A stretch of 64,000 bases of DNA from Pedobacter sp. FW305-3-2-15-E-R2A2 (lineage in GTDB: Bacteria > Bacteroidota > Bacteroidia > Sphingobacteriales > Sphingobacteriaceae). Of the stretch, positions 37,232 to 45,615 are shown in pieces. The DNA lies in assembly GCF_038446955.1 (NCBI RefSeq), contig NZ_CP151803.1:2666001-2730000 (forward strand), in the 5' to 3' direction. Numbering within the stretch: the first letter of the stretch is position 1; each line of letters opens with the position of its first letter. The position numbers and the translations under genes were made by a program. The notes below the pieces were generated by a model, which saw only the letters and a program-made list of their open reading frames with translations, ran no database searches and was not told the DNA's origin.

Positions 37232-38646
37232 TGATGATGAACATGAAAAAAATATTATCCTTTGTAGCCGTGATCATCATGGCCTTGTTGTCTGGGTGTG
37301 CAAAATATACAGATATCACCCCTAAGGGACAAAATTTACTGAACCGTATAAATGACCTCGATCTGTTGATGAATATCAATTATTCCGGATCGGCTTATGA
37401 TTACATCAGGCAGACTATGCTGATCAACGATAATTATCTGCTCGCTGATAATGTACCAAATGTGATTTCTGGAGTCCAGCGCATGAGTAAAATTCTGCTG
37501 ACTTACGATGAGACTGGAGATAGAGCAAGTCTGGCTGCCACTGATGATATCTACGAGGGGCTTTATGGAACCATCTCAAAAGTAGCAAACATTGTCATCA
37601 TCATGGGAGATCAGGCAACTGGAGATGCTCAGCTGATCAAACAGTTGAAAGCAGAAGCTTATATTTTAAGGGCATTTTTACATTACCGACTGGTCAATAT
37701 ATATGCTAAAGCATATGATCCGGCAACAGCGGCAAGTGATGGGGGTATACCTTATGTAACAGATATTAATTTTGATAGAATTAATGAGAAGAAGACCGTA
37801 AAAGAAGTTTACGACAACCTATTAAGTGATCTTGATGCTGGAATTTCTTCTGGAGCGCTGCTCAACACACCAAAGAATAGTATGCGTATTGCAAAAGGCT
37901 TTGCTTACGGTGTAAAAGCACAGGTCCTGCTATCTATGAGGAACTATTCAGCTGCCCTTGATGCAGCAAATGAAGCTTTGAAATACAATAGTACATTGGA
38001 AGACCACCGACCTTTGCTAGCCATAAATCCTATAGCTGCCCGCTCTCTTAATCGAGTTGGTGTTAGTGCTTCAGATAATGTGTTATATGCCTATGGAAGT
38101 AGCATTGATCCATCCATTCTAACCGCATCACCAGAGGTATTGACAAATTACGAAACCGGGAACATCATTAAAGACCGGACTGAAACATACAATTACCAGT
38201 ATGGTCAGTTGTTTGTCGGTTTGCCTGACAGTCCCGCCTGGCTGGCAATTAATTATCAGGGAAACTCTGCCGGAATGACAACTTCCGATTTGATTTTGAT
38301 GAAAGCTGAGTGCCTGATCAGAACAAATAAAATTGATGAAGGCATGATTGAGCTGAACAAAATTCGTGTGCGTCGTATAGATCCTGCTAATTATACTACG
38401 CTTTATGCTACTACAGAAGCACAGGCGATGGCTTATCTACAAAAAACCTCAAGGGTAGAATTTATTTTTACGATCAGGAATTTTATCAATATCAAAAGGT
38501 GGAACAGGGAAGGTAAGTACCAGCAAACTATTACAAGAACAGTAAACGGCAAAACATATACTTTACCGACTGATTCTAAGTTGTACATATTCCCTTTTCC
38601 TCAAAGTGCAACACAATTTAATGAGACCTTAACCCAGAATTACTAA
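37231..38646 (+). CDS. SusD/RagB-family lipoprotein (Sus locus B)
   Basis: The 471-residue lipoprotein has lipobox IIMALLSGCAKY (Cys about 23) and the family opening YTDITPKGQNLLNRINDLDLLMN. It continues with helical repeats (AEAYILRAFLHYRLVNIYAKAYDP, then LVGLPDSPAWLAIN-type surface loops) and a C-terminal SusD segment (LILMKAECLIRTNKIDEGMIELNKIRVRR; FIFTIRNFINIKRWNREGKYQ). It is a more divergent SusD-like type than those of loci A and C. It starts at the last base of susC, so the two are translationally coupled. Confidence 0.9.
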   Translation: MMMNMKKILSFVAVIIMALLSGCAKYTDITPKGQNLLNRINDLDLLMNINYSGSAYDYIRQTMLINDNYLLADNVPNVISGVQRMSKILLTYDETGDRASLAATDDIYEGLYGTISKVANIVIIMGDQATGDAQLIKQLKAEAYILRAFLHYRLVNIYAKAYDPATAASDGGIPYVTDINFDRINEKKTVKEVYDNLLSDLDAGISSGALLNTPKNSMRIAKGFAYGVKAQVLLSMRNYSAALDAANEALKYNSTLEDHRPLLAINPIAARSLNRVGVSASDNVLYAYGSSIDPSILTASPEVLTNYETGNIIKDRTETYNYQYGQLFVGLPDSPAWLAINYQGNSAGMTTSDLILMKAECLIRTNKIDEGMIELNKIRVRRIDPANYTTLYATTEAQAMAYLQKTSRVEFIFTIRNFINIKRWNREGKYQQTITRTVNGKTYTLPTDSKLYIFPFPQSATQFNETLTQNY

Positions 38647-38657
38647 TAATTATAATT

Positions 38658-39773
38658 ATGAAAAAGAACACTAACGCCATTTGTATATTGGTCATTTCCA
38701 TCTGTACATTCTTAATTTTTGGGAATGCAGCTGCGCAGCAAAATAGTGTATTAAATATAGGAGATCAGGCGCCTCCGCTAAAATATTCCAAATGGATTAA
38801 AGGTGAGCCGGTTAATTCCTTAAATGGAGAACAATTGTACGTGCTGGAATTTTGGGCCACATGGTGTGGACCCTGTAAGCAAGCAATGCCACACTTAACT
38901 AAGCTGCAGCAGCAATACAAAGGTGAAATTTCGTTTATTGGCGTAGGAATATGGGAGAAGGTGCCTGAGGGCAAGCCCTATGAATCCTCATTGCCTGCTG
39001 TAGAGAAATTTGTAAAAGGCAATGATGCCAATATGGGCTATTCTGTTATTGCAGATAACAATGAGCAGTTTATGGGGAACAATTGGATGAAAGCAGCAGG
39101 AGAGAATGGCATCCCATCTACATTTATTGTAAAGGATGGTAAAATTATATGGATCGGCCATCCAAATTCACTGGATAGCATTTTGCCAGAAATGCTGGCA
39201 GGTAAGTACGATATGGAAGCGTTTAAAACCAGATTTACAAAAAGTGCAGCATCTGCAAGAAAACAGAATGCCGAATTGATGGCTGCTTTTACCCCTCTGC
39301 AGGATGCAATGAAAGCTAAGGAATATTCAAAAGCACTTGAGTTGATTGAACAGTTAAAACTATCGCAACCCGATTATAAAACGATGATGGATGGCATGAA
39401 ATTCAAAGTTTTGTTGGAAATGGATGAACAAAAAGCAATGAATTTTGCCAGGCACTGGCATAAAGAACTAAATTCAGCTTCTTCAATTGTGCTCGGTGAT
39501 GTTTACAATAGGGATGGTTTATCCAAAGATACCTATCTGTGGACAGCGAATAGTTTTGGGAATATTGATACCTTAACGAATCCAATGTTGCTGGATGCAT
39601 TGGCAACTTGTTTTTTTAAAGGCGGCGACTTTAAAAATGCTATAAATTGCCAGGAAATGGCATTGAAATTAGCCAGAATAGCTTTAAAGGATGGTACGAT
39701 GGTAGGAAGTATAATGGACTACACAGTTACTGATTACGAAGCTAAGTTGAAACAGTACAAAGCCCAATTATAA
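38658..39773 (+). CDS. TlpA-like periplasmic thioredoxin-family protein (Sus locus B)
   Basis: The 371-residue exported protein has a signal peptide (FGNAAAQQ). Here the thioredoxin domain is N-terminal (about 30-175): LNIGDQAPPLKYSKWIKGEPV, active site CGPC at residues 70-73, and IPSTFIVKDGKIIWIGHP. The helical half (about 180-371) follows it, the reverse order of the locus A and C proteins. It is the last gene of locus B, 12 bases after susD, followed by a strong terminator. Confidence 0.9.
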   Translation: MKKNTNAICILVISICTFLIFGNAAAQQNSVLNIGDQAPPLKYSKWIKGEPVNSLNGEQLYVLEFWATWCGPCKQAMPHLTKLQQQYKGEISFIGVGIWEKVPEGKPYESSLPAVEKFVKGNDANMGYSVIADNNEQFMGNNWMKAAGENGIPSTFIVKDGKIIWIGHPNSLDSILPEMLAGKYDMEAFKTRFTKSAASARKQNAELMAAFTPLQDAMKAKEYSKALELIEQLKLSQPDYKTMMDGMKFKVLLEMDEQKAMNFARHWHKELNSASSIVLGDVYNRDGLSKDTYLWTANSFGNIDTLTNPMLLDALATCFFKGGDFKNAINCQEMALKLARIALKDGTMVGSIMDYTVTDYEAKLKQYKAQL

Positions 39774-39791
39774 CTGGTCGTCGATGATTTA

Positions 39792-39826
39792 TGGATAAAG
39801 CGCCTTTAGGTGCTTTATCCATTTTT
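39792..39826 (+). terminator. Rho-independent terminator of Sus locus B
   Basis: TGGATAAAGCGCC pairs with GGTGCTTTATCCA (one G-T wobble) around a TTTA loop, followed by ATTTTT. Confidence 0.92.
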
Positions 39827-39979
39827 ATGAAAAAATCAAATCACAGACCTTTAGATTGTTAGAGCGTGAGGAGGATATAGTTAATTATGAAAACTGAAAC
39901 CAAGTTGTTGCTGTTATGTCAAATTGCTGTTTAACCAGAGTGCGGGGGAATTAACGGACTGTATTTGAAGCATGAAATT

Positions 39980-40616
39980 TACACAGATTACCAGGATCGG
40001 TATATGGACAACAAACCAGAAGTAAACATGGAGGTTATTATACGACAGAATATGATATGGTACACAATGGAAAAGGAATAGATGAAAAGAGTGAATATCC
40101 TTGGAAAGAAAGCCGCGGCATCGGGATGTCTTATGGATATAATAAATTTGAAACAGCTGATGACTATTCCAGCTCAAAAAAAATAATTGATTTACTGATC
40201 AATAAAGTTGGGAACCGCGGTAATTTACTGTTGAATATTGGTCTTGATGCCAATGGCCTTATACCAGTAGTAATGCAGGAGAGCCTTCTCAATATTGGCG
40301 AGTGGTTAAATCTGAATGGAGAGGCCATTTATGGTAGTTCTGCATGGGAAAAACGCCCCAGTCAAGCGACAAGTCTGTGTTTTTTATGACGAATCAAAAT
40401 CAACTGTATGTAATCTGTACAAAATGGCCCGATAAGCCGATAACAATTAGGGGCATAAAGAAGGTTGGGAAAGTAAGTATGATAGGCGTAAATAACATTA
40501 TAAAAAAGTCATTTAAAGCTAATAGCCTTACCATTATACCGCCGGTTTTAAATCCTGGAAATTTGCCATGTGAACATGCCTAGGTGTTTAAAGTGGAATG
40601 GTTTATATCAATGTAG
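39980..40616 (+). pseudogene. GH29 alpha-L-fucosidase remnant with frameshift and nonsense codon
   Basis: A 5'-truncated segment encodes the C-terminal part of a GH29 fucosidase: HGGYYTTEYDMVHNGKG, then GYNKFETADDYSSSKKIIDL and GNRGNLLLNIGLDANGLIP up to EAIYGSSAWEKRP (stop 40,389). The rest lies in another frame (KSVFFMTNQNQLYVICTKWP, then PPVLNPGNLPCEHA). That frame stops at TAG (40,581-40,583), where the family usually has Trp, and in-frame VFKVEW follows. So there are three lesions: missing 5' part, frameshift near 40,335-40,345, and TGG to TAG. It lies between locus B and a weak third att-like repeat and suggests a fucosylated glycan was once degraded here. Confidence 0.8.
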
Positions 40617-40882
40617 TAACCACATTATGGAGAAGAAAATGTAATGTTTAAACAACTCTTACCTAATTAGTTGTTGGTTTTCCACATAACAAGTGAGATA
40701 ACCATTGATGATAATTTATGATTCTTATTTGTTGTTTATTGTAGTTAAGTGTCTTGTATTCATGATTTTGTGATTTGCGTATCGGCAAATAGTTTAAATA
40801 TCTGAAAATCAGATTGTTGATTGTTGTTTGAGGACGGGTTGAAGGATGCTGGTAGATATTTTAAGGTGCTGTATATTGAGCC
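40617..40882. other. Intergenic region with third mnmE-like repeat
   Basis: AT-rich, no gene seen. It contains the weak att-like core at 40,775-40,792. Confidence 0.4.
40775..40792 (+). repeat. Weak third copy of the mnmE-end core sequence
   Basis: TTGCGTATCGGCAAATAG matches 14 of 18 bases of the mnmE 3' end. The flanks show no extended similarity, so this is a weaker boundary candidate than the copy at 30,389. Confidence 0.35.
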
Positions 40883-41302
40883 TTATTTTATTCTGATGTA
40901 TTCGATCTTAAAGCCATCATTAACATTATCAGCAATAATTAGGGTGTCATTTCGCAATGAAATAACGCTGTTCTGATTTGGATGATCCAACGTCGAACTG
41001 AACCGTATTGCATGATCTTCTTTACCCGAATAGATGCTTTTAGTCTTATACAGTTCATAGGATCCCTGTTCTGAAACCTGATCGTTTGTTTTTCTGATAT
41101 AATTAAATCCGATTTTAAACTCAAGGACATGATTTATTGCCGGATCAGCATTCTCAGATTTACCGGCATAACCACCACTTTTTTTGGTATACTTCCATGC
41201 ACCAATCAACTGTTTATCCAGTGAAGAGCCCGACGGGGATCTTCTGCATGTTGCGGAGCTAAATAGCAGGATCGCCATCAGAGAATAAAATATTGTTTTC
41301 AT
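40883..41302 (-). CDS. Lipocalin-like hypothetical lipoprotein
   Basis: The 139-residue protein has a lipoprotein-like signal (LLFSSATCRRS; Cys about 19) and a small beta-rich domain beginning LIGAWKYTKKSGG, the opening typical of lipocalin-like/META-type Bacteroidetes lipoproteins. It continues to SLRNDTLIIADNVNDGFKIEYIRI. Binding function is inferred only from fold resemblance. It is convergent with the GH29 remnant and follows the terpene synthase gene on the same strand, 40 bases apart. Confidence 0.6.
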   Translation of the reverse strand: MKTIFYSLMAILLFSSATCRRSPSGSSLDKQLIGAWKYTKKSGGYAGKSENADPAINHVLEFKIGFNYIRKTNDQVSEQGSYELYKTKSIYSGKEDHAIRFSSTLDHPNQNSVISLRNDTLIIADNVNDGFKIEYIRIK

Positions 41303-41342
41303 TATGAATATAACAACATCAATTGAATTTGGTTTTCAGGAG

Positions 41343-42275
41343 CTAGTCCTGCATGCTGTATCTTTTTGTATCCTCAAACCATTTCAGATAACCACTGATC
41401 CATAAACCCTGGCCTTCGAGAAATTTTTTCACCACTGGTGTATATACACCGAAATCCGGAAGATTATGATATAAAGTCATAAACTCCTCTACGCGTGAAT
41501 TATACATTTGCACTGCTTCATCAAAAGCATCTTCCATTGGGCATTTTCGCTCATTTTGAATGACAAGGACCAGGTTCAGAGCTTCTTCATCACGCATTTC
41601 CTTTTCAAATGAAATCAGATCATTACTCCATGCAAATAAGTCTCCTCCAATGTTTCTGGCTTGCTGGACAAAGGGGTGTGCTACGATATAATCAGGCAAA
41701 ATGCCGGTCACCAGTTCTATCTTATCGTTTACAGTGGCCATGGCGACATTTTTCCTGCGGATCGGGATGTATTCCTGAATGGAAGGATAGTTAATGTTTT
41801 TACGGTAACTGATAGAAGAATCTATTTCTATGCCTTCAAGATATTCAGACACATCGCATATATATCTTTTTATCCAGTCTTCTGTAGCAATAGCTTCGAA
41901 TTCCCTCATCAGGATGGAGAACTGATGAATGATTGGATTTTCTTCCGGATCAGGTACTGAACCCCTTGCGACCTCCATCATCCGGCAGGTTACCTTAGAC
42001 AATTCATCTGCCTGGTAAGGGGCATAATAATCATCCTGTGCAATACCCCAAAGCAATGCTCTGGTAAACGAGATGGATAAAGGAAGGGGGGCATCCGGCC
42101 AGGAATGTGCAGCCCAGGAAGCGCCATCAAGTCTTTTCATCATTTTGAGAAAGGGCTCGGGCAGCGTACCATAATCTTCATTGATCCATTGCTCGCTTTT
42201 TTCTCTCATTAATGTTAGGTATGGACTTACCCTTGATGGGAATGGGTTAAGGAGGATGGTTTTAAGGTTTTTCAT
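41343..42275 (-). CDS. Class I terpene synthase
   Basis: The 310-residue protein has the marks of microbial terpene cyclases. An aspartate-rich motif, D81-D82 in GIAQDDYYAPYQAD, is a variant of DDxxD. A complete NSE triad N218-S222-E226 lies in NDLISFEKE, basic residues at R173-R174, and the C-terminal RY pair (R305-Y306) in WFEDTKRY. Such enzymes ionise a prenyl diphosphate and cyclise it to a sesqui- or diterpene in the cytosol. No prenyltransferase, P450 or methyltransferase is adjacent, so the product is probably an unmodified hydrocarbon or alcohol. It is a standalone minus-strand gene. Confidence 0.87.
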   Translation of the reverse strand: MKNLKTILLNPFPSRVSPYLTLMREKSEQWINEDYGTLPEPFLKMMKRLDGASWAAHSWPDAPLPLSISFTRALLWGIAQDDYYAPYQADELSKVTCRMMEVARGSVPDPEENPIIHQFSILMREFEAIATEDWIKRYICDVSEYLEGIEIDSSISYRKNINYPSIQEYIPIRRKNVAMATVNDKIELVTGILPDYIVAHPFVQQARNIGGDLFAWSNDLISFEKEMRDEEALNLVLVIQNERKCPMEDAFDEAVQMYNSRVEEFMTLYHNLPDFGVYTPVVKKFLEGQGLWISGYLKWFEDTKRYSMQD

Positions 42276-42433
42276 AATGTTTTTTTAAGGATTAAGGATG
42301 ATTTTTATCTTAAAATGTGCTCCTTTAAACAAACCAAATTGAACCACCCATTGGTCAGTATGTTGTTTTGCTACTTTAGCATGTTGATAAATAGCAGAGA
42401 CAAAGACGCAATAAAGACGGGGAATAACAATTG

Positions 42434-42961
42434 CTAACTTTCCCTATATCGCTTGCTGTACTTGGTCCAGATATAAAGTCCGGCAATGAAATGGAGCACA
42501 TTCTTTCCGATATCTGTATGATGTGTCAGATCTATCAGATTGAGTTTATTGATGACCAAATATGTTTGATCTAGTGTTTGCTTAAATTGTTCGGCATAAA
42601 CCTCCCTAAATTGTACTCCTGTTTGCCGGCATTTTATAATAATCCAATTGCCTGAATCTTTATCCTCTATTTCCTTCCATACAGAAAGATGGTCATTCAT
42701 AAATATTCCCCATACATCCATATTACGAATGAGATTAAATATCAGGTCGAATTCTTTACGCCCAAACTTATCTTAAACGATCCAGATCGCGTATGTATAC
42801 ATTCTCATAAGAATCACATTTATTCTGGATTCAATATATTCCTCAGCAAAAAATGACCACCTGTCGATATCATGTTCTTCCATACAGCCTTTAAAATAAT
42901 CAACCATGAGCATCAGGTAATTGCAGGAAAAGTACAGCACAGTCGACAGCTTAATGAGCAT
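42434..42961 (-). pseudogene. Hypothetical gene split by an in-frame TAA
   Basis: Two frames on the minus strand, 42,773-42,961 (62 residues) and 42,434-42,721 (95 residues), lie in the same reading frame. The frame between them is open (DKFGRKEFDLIFNLIRN), interrupted only by TAA at 42,773-42,775. Read through it would be a 175-residue protein with an N-terminal hydrophobic stretch and a helical body (FMNDHLSVWKEIEDKD, then FIAGLYIWTKYSKRY). I do not recognise the family. One point mutation in an ancestral codon explains the split, but two separate small genes cannot be excluded. It lies between the terpene synthase and the bacteriocin-like peptide, all on the minus strand. Confidence 0.5.
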
Positions 42962-43059
42962 AATATAAGGAACCTCATACGCTACAACAGATATTCTACA
43001 GCTTATTTTAAAAATAATAACCGTTACTTTAAGCTCCGGTTATTATAGTTACTCCTGGA

Positions 43060-43269
43060 TTAAAATCCAACGATGCCACCAATTATAGCACCTATATTAC
43101 TGGCAGTATCCTTAAGCTTATCAACTACCGCATTAACAGTGCCAACGACAGGCTTTATAATTCCACCAACAGAGCCAATAATTTCAGTTAATCCACCGCC
43201 TTCAACGTATTTCATCTCTATATCGTTCATTTCCTGAACACCAAGGTTTTTTAATTCTAAACTTTTCAT
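43060..43269 (-). CDS. Double-glycine-leader bacteriocin-like peptide
   Basis: The 69-residue peptide has a leader of about 25 residues with the class II pattern, MKSLELKNLGVQEMNDIEM then KYVEGG. Spaced hydrophobics (L, M, I, M, V) precede the GG cleavage site. The mature part is small, Gly/Val/Ile-rich and hydrophobic (GLTEIIGSVGGIIKPVVGTV, then ASNIGAIIGGIVGF) with GxxxG-type repeats like pore-forming bacteriocins. Processing would need a C39-peptidase ABC transporter, which is not in this window. It could also be a signalling peptide. No Cys is present, so no disulfide or lanthionine ring is expected. Confidence 0.65.
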   Translation of the reverse strand: MKSLELKNLGVQEMNDIEMKYVEGGGLTEIIGSVGGIIKPVVGTVNAVVDKLKDTASNIGAIIGGIVGF

Positions 43270-43648
43270 AATTAGGGATTTTTTAATTTAAAATCCTTAC
43301 TCTATTTAAGGCTTTTCAGGAGACGCCCAGGTTGGCCAACGCTGAAACGAATATAATGATAGTAACTATAAAGATTAAGTGACTGGATTTTTGGTCGACA
43401 TCACATTTTTATAAATAAAACTTAAAAAGAGTTGTTCTTTAACTAAAGAACGACGTTTATATTTTTTTAATGCGCAATTTTATATCATTTTGTTCAATCT
43501 ATTCATTTTCCGAAACAGACTTGATCCAAGTTTATGGGGGGCAGGTCAAGTTCGCGCTTAAACGTAAATCAAATAGGAGGCGGGTTGAGAAAGCCATTAG
43601 CTATTATAAAATAACTTAGAGAGACTATTTGATAAGCTTAACCTCGCT
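43270..43648. other. Intergenic region, no gene found
   Basis: About 380 bases between the peptide gene and the AraC-type regulator; it should carry the peptide promoter. No convincing motif was seen. Confidence 0.4.
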
Positions 43649-44455
43649 TCAAATCATCGACGGTGCTTTACCGAATTTTTGTTTGAACGAGCGCGAAAAA
43701 TGGGGCAGACTTTCGAAGCCGAGATCTAAATAAATGGCCGATGGCTTTTGATGTTTCTGTTCGATCAAATGCTTTGCTGCTTTTAGGCGTTTATCTAACA
43801 GCCATTGACGGGGCGGTACGCCAAACGTTTTTGCAAAGTCGCGTTTAAAACCTGCCAGGCTGCGTCCGGTGAGCCGCGCAAATCTTTCAATCGGAACGTT
43901 AAAATGAAAATTGGTCATCATAAAGCGCTCCAGATCAATTTTATGAGGTTCTGCAAAATCGAATAAATATGACCTCAATTGCGGCAGGCTATGTAATAAT
44001 AGTTTAACGCCTTCTTTGACTTTGAGGATACCCATATCTTCTGTGAGCGTTCCTGCTGTGGCCTGTGCGTAAGGAATAATGGATTGAAAATAGCCAAGAA
44101 GAAATGGATCGGAGGGAACGGGCACGTTTGATGGGCCGACATATTTAGGACTGGTGTCGATCTGTTCTTCCAGTGCTATTTTGCGCAACAGATCTTCCTG
44201 AAGGCAAATAACGATACTTTCATAGGCTTGTCCGGGAAGAGGTGTTTTAGTTAGTGTACCCAGCTGATTTTTACCTACCAGCAGCATTTCGCCTGCTTTG
44301 AGCTCCAGGCGCTGGTCGGCCGTTTCTAAATGAAGTTGCCCGGAAACCATCAATACCAGCGTATGATGGTTCCAGAAGCATACTTTATCTTTCCGTTCTG
44401 CGGAGAGATAGGAATAGAAGATCACGCCGGGAAGTATTTCAGCTGGATTGGTCAT
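43649..44455 (-). CDS. AraC-family transcriptional regulator
   Basis: The 268-residue protein has an N-terminal cupin-like sensing domain (GQLHLETADQRLELKAGEMLLV, about 35-57) and a C-terminal AraC HTH pair (VPIERFARLTGRSLAGFKRDFAKTFGVPPRQWL, then LGFESLPHFSRSFKQKFGKAP). Its ATG directly follows the stop of the aldo/keto reductase gene (TAA then ATG), so the two are co-transcribed and probably translationally coupled. It likely regulates that reductase or a target elsewhere; no inducer can be named. Confidence 0.9.
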   Translation of the reverse strand: MTNPAEILPGVIFYSYLSAERKDKVCFWNHHTLVLMVSGQLHLETADQRLELKAGEMLLVGKNQLGTLTKTPLPGQAYESIVICLQEDLLRKIALEEQIDTSPKYVGPSNVPVPSDPFLLGYFQSIIPYAQATAGTLTEDMGILKVKEGVKLLLHSLPQLRSYLFDFAEPHKIDLERFMMTNFHFNVPIERFARLTGRSLAGFKRDFAKTFGVPPRQWLLDKRLKAAKHLIEQKHQKPSAIYLDLGFESLPHFSRSFKQKFGKAPSMI

Positions 44456-45427
44456 TTATCTTTGTAAATAAGTGCCGCCTAAGATGGCGCCCGGTGCAAA
44501 AGTAGTATTTAATAATTCTATTTCAGAGGTTGTAAATTCAATGCTCATGGCAGCGATATTTTCCGGTAACCTTGAACGGCGGCTCATGCTTACCAATGGC
44601 ATGATATGGTCGCCTTGCGCATTTACCCAGGCGATGGCGATTTGTGTAGGTGTAACTTGTTTATCCTTCGCTAAGGCTTTCAATATTTCCACTTTTTCCA
44701 GGTTTTTGATGAGGTTATCGCCTTGAAAACGAGAGAAGTGCAGGTGATGATCATCGGCTGCAAGCGGCGCTTTCATATCGCCCGTTAACAAACCTTCGGC
44801 AGTGTTGGCAAAGGCGGCTACTGCGATACCCATTTCTTTAGCTGCCGGCAATAATTCGCTTTCTATTTGTCGGTCTGCCAGTGAATAGCCAATTTCCAGT
44901 GCACTGATCGGATGAATCTGGTTTGCTTCACGCAGTTGATCAGCTGTGATCTCAGAAACACCGATGTAGCGGACTTTACCTTCTTTGATCAGGTCGGCTA
45001 CCGTGCCTATAATATCTTCTACAGGTACGCTGCCATCCATCCGGCAGGGCTGGTACAGGTCTATGGTTTCAATGCCTAAACGGGTAAGCGAATAATTGAT
45101 GAAATTCTTGATGGCCACAGGGCGCAGATCCAGGCCCAGCCATTGGCCATTATGAAAGAAAGCCCCAAATTTAACGCTGATGAAAGCATCGTCCCTGCGG
45201 CCTTTAATGGCTTTGCCGACTAATAATTCATTGTGTCCTGCACCATAGAAGTCGCCGGTATTTAAAAAATTGATGCCATTGTCAAGTGCCGACTGTATGG
45301 TGGCTATGCTTTCAGTTTCATCTGGCGTTGAACCTCCCCATACGGAAGACATGCGCATACAGCCCAAACCTAGTTTGGACACGAGCGGGCCGTTTTGGCC
45401 CAATTGTATTTTTTTAATCGTTGTCAT
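44456..45427 (-). CDS. Aldo/keto reductase
   Basis: The 323-residue NADPH-dependent oxidoreductase has family motifs: the N-terminal LGLGCMRMSSVWGG, FLNTGDFYGAGHNELLVGKAI with catalytic-type Asp/Tyr (about 54-65), SVKFGAFFH with Lys (about 85), YQPCRMDGSVPVEDIIG and VRYIGVSEIT. It resembles AKR13/YakC-type soluble (TIM-barrel) reductases acting on aldehydes or sugars. The usual lysine/histidine proton-relay segment reads DLYQPCRMD rather than YYxHR(V/I)D, so the His is replaced. It is the first gene of a two-gene unit with the AraC regulator. Confidence 0.88.
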   Translation of the reverse strand: MTTIKKIQLGQNGPLVSKLGLGCMRMSSVWGGSTPDETESIATIQSALDNGINFLNTGDFYGAGHNELLVGKAIKGRRDDAFISVKFGAFFHNGQWLGLDLRPVAIKNFINYSLTRLGIETIDLYQPCRMDGSVPVEDIIGTVADLIKEGKVRYIGVSEITADQLREANQIHPISALEIGYSLADRQIESELLPAAKEMGIAVAAFANTAEGLLTGDMKAPLAADDHHLHFSRFQGDNLIKNLEKVEILKALAKDKQVTPTQIAIAWVNAQGDHIMPLVSMSRRSRLPENIAAMSIEFTTSEIELLNTTFAPGAILGGTYLQR

Positions 45428-45615
45428 GATACAAAGATCAGCTTTCGATCATTATTGAGCTTATCTATACGGCTCAAATTAATTATCCTGGTAGCTCATG
45501 ATAAAATTAAAAACACTGTTTGTAAATAAATGAAATGAACAGATTTTAGGCTTACTTTTAACAGTTTTTGTTCTAATTAAATAATAACTTAGTTTAAACT
45601 ATTTGCATTTAAGCC

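Noticed and set aside
16636..39773. Calling Sus loci A and B polysaccharide utilization loci for a named glycan.
   Set aside because: No intact glycoside hydrolase is present in either locus, so no substrate can be supported.
42773..42775. Programmed readthrough of TAA joining the two small frames.
   Set aside because: TAA is the least readthrough-prone stop and no recoding element is visible; a nonsense mutation is simpler.
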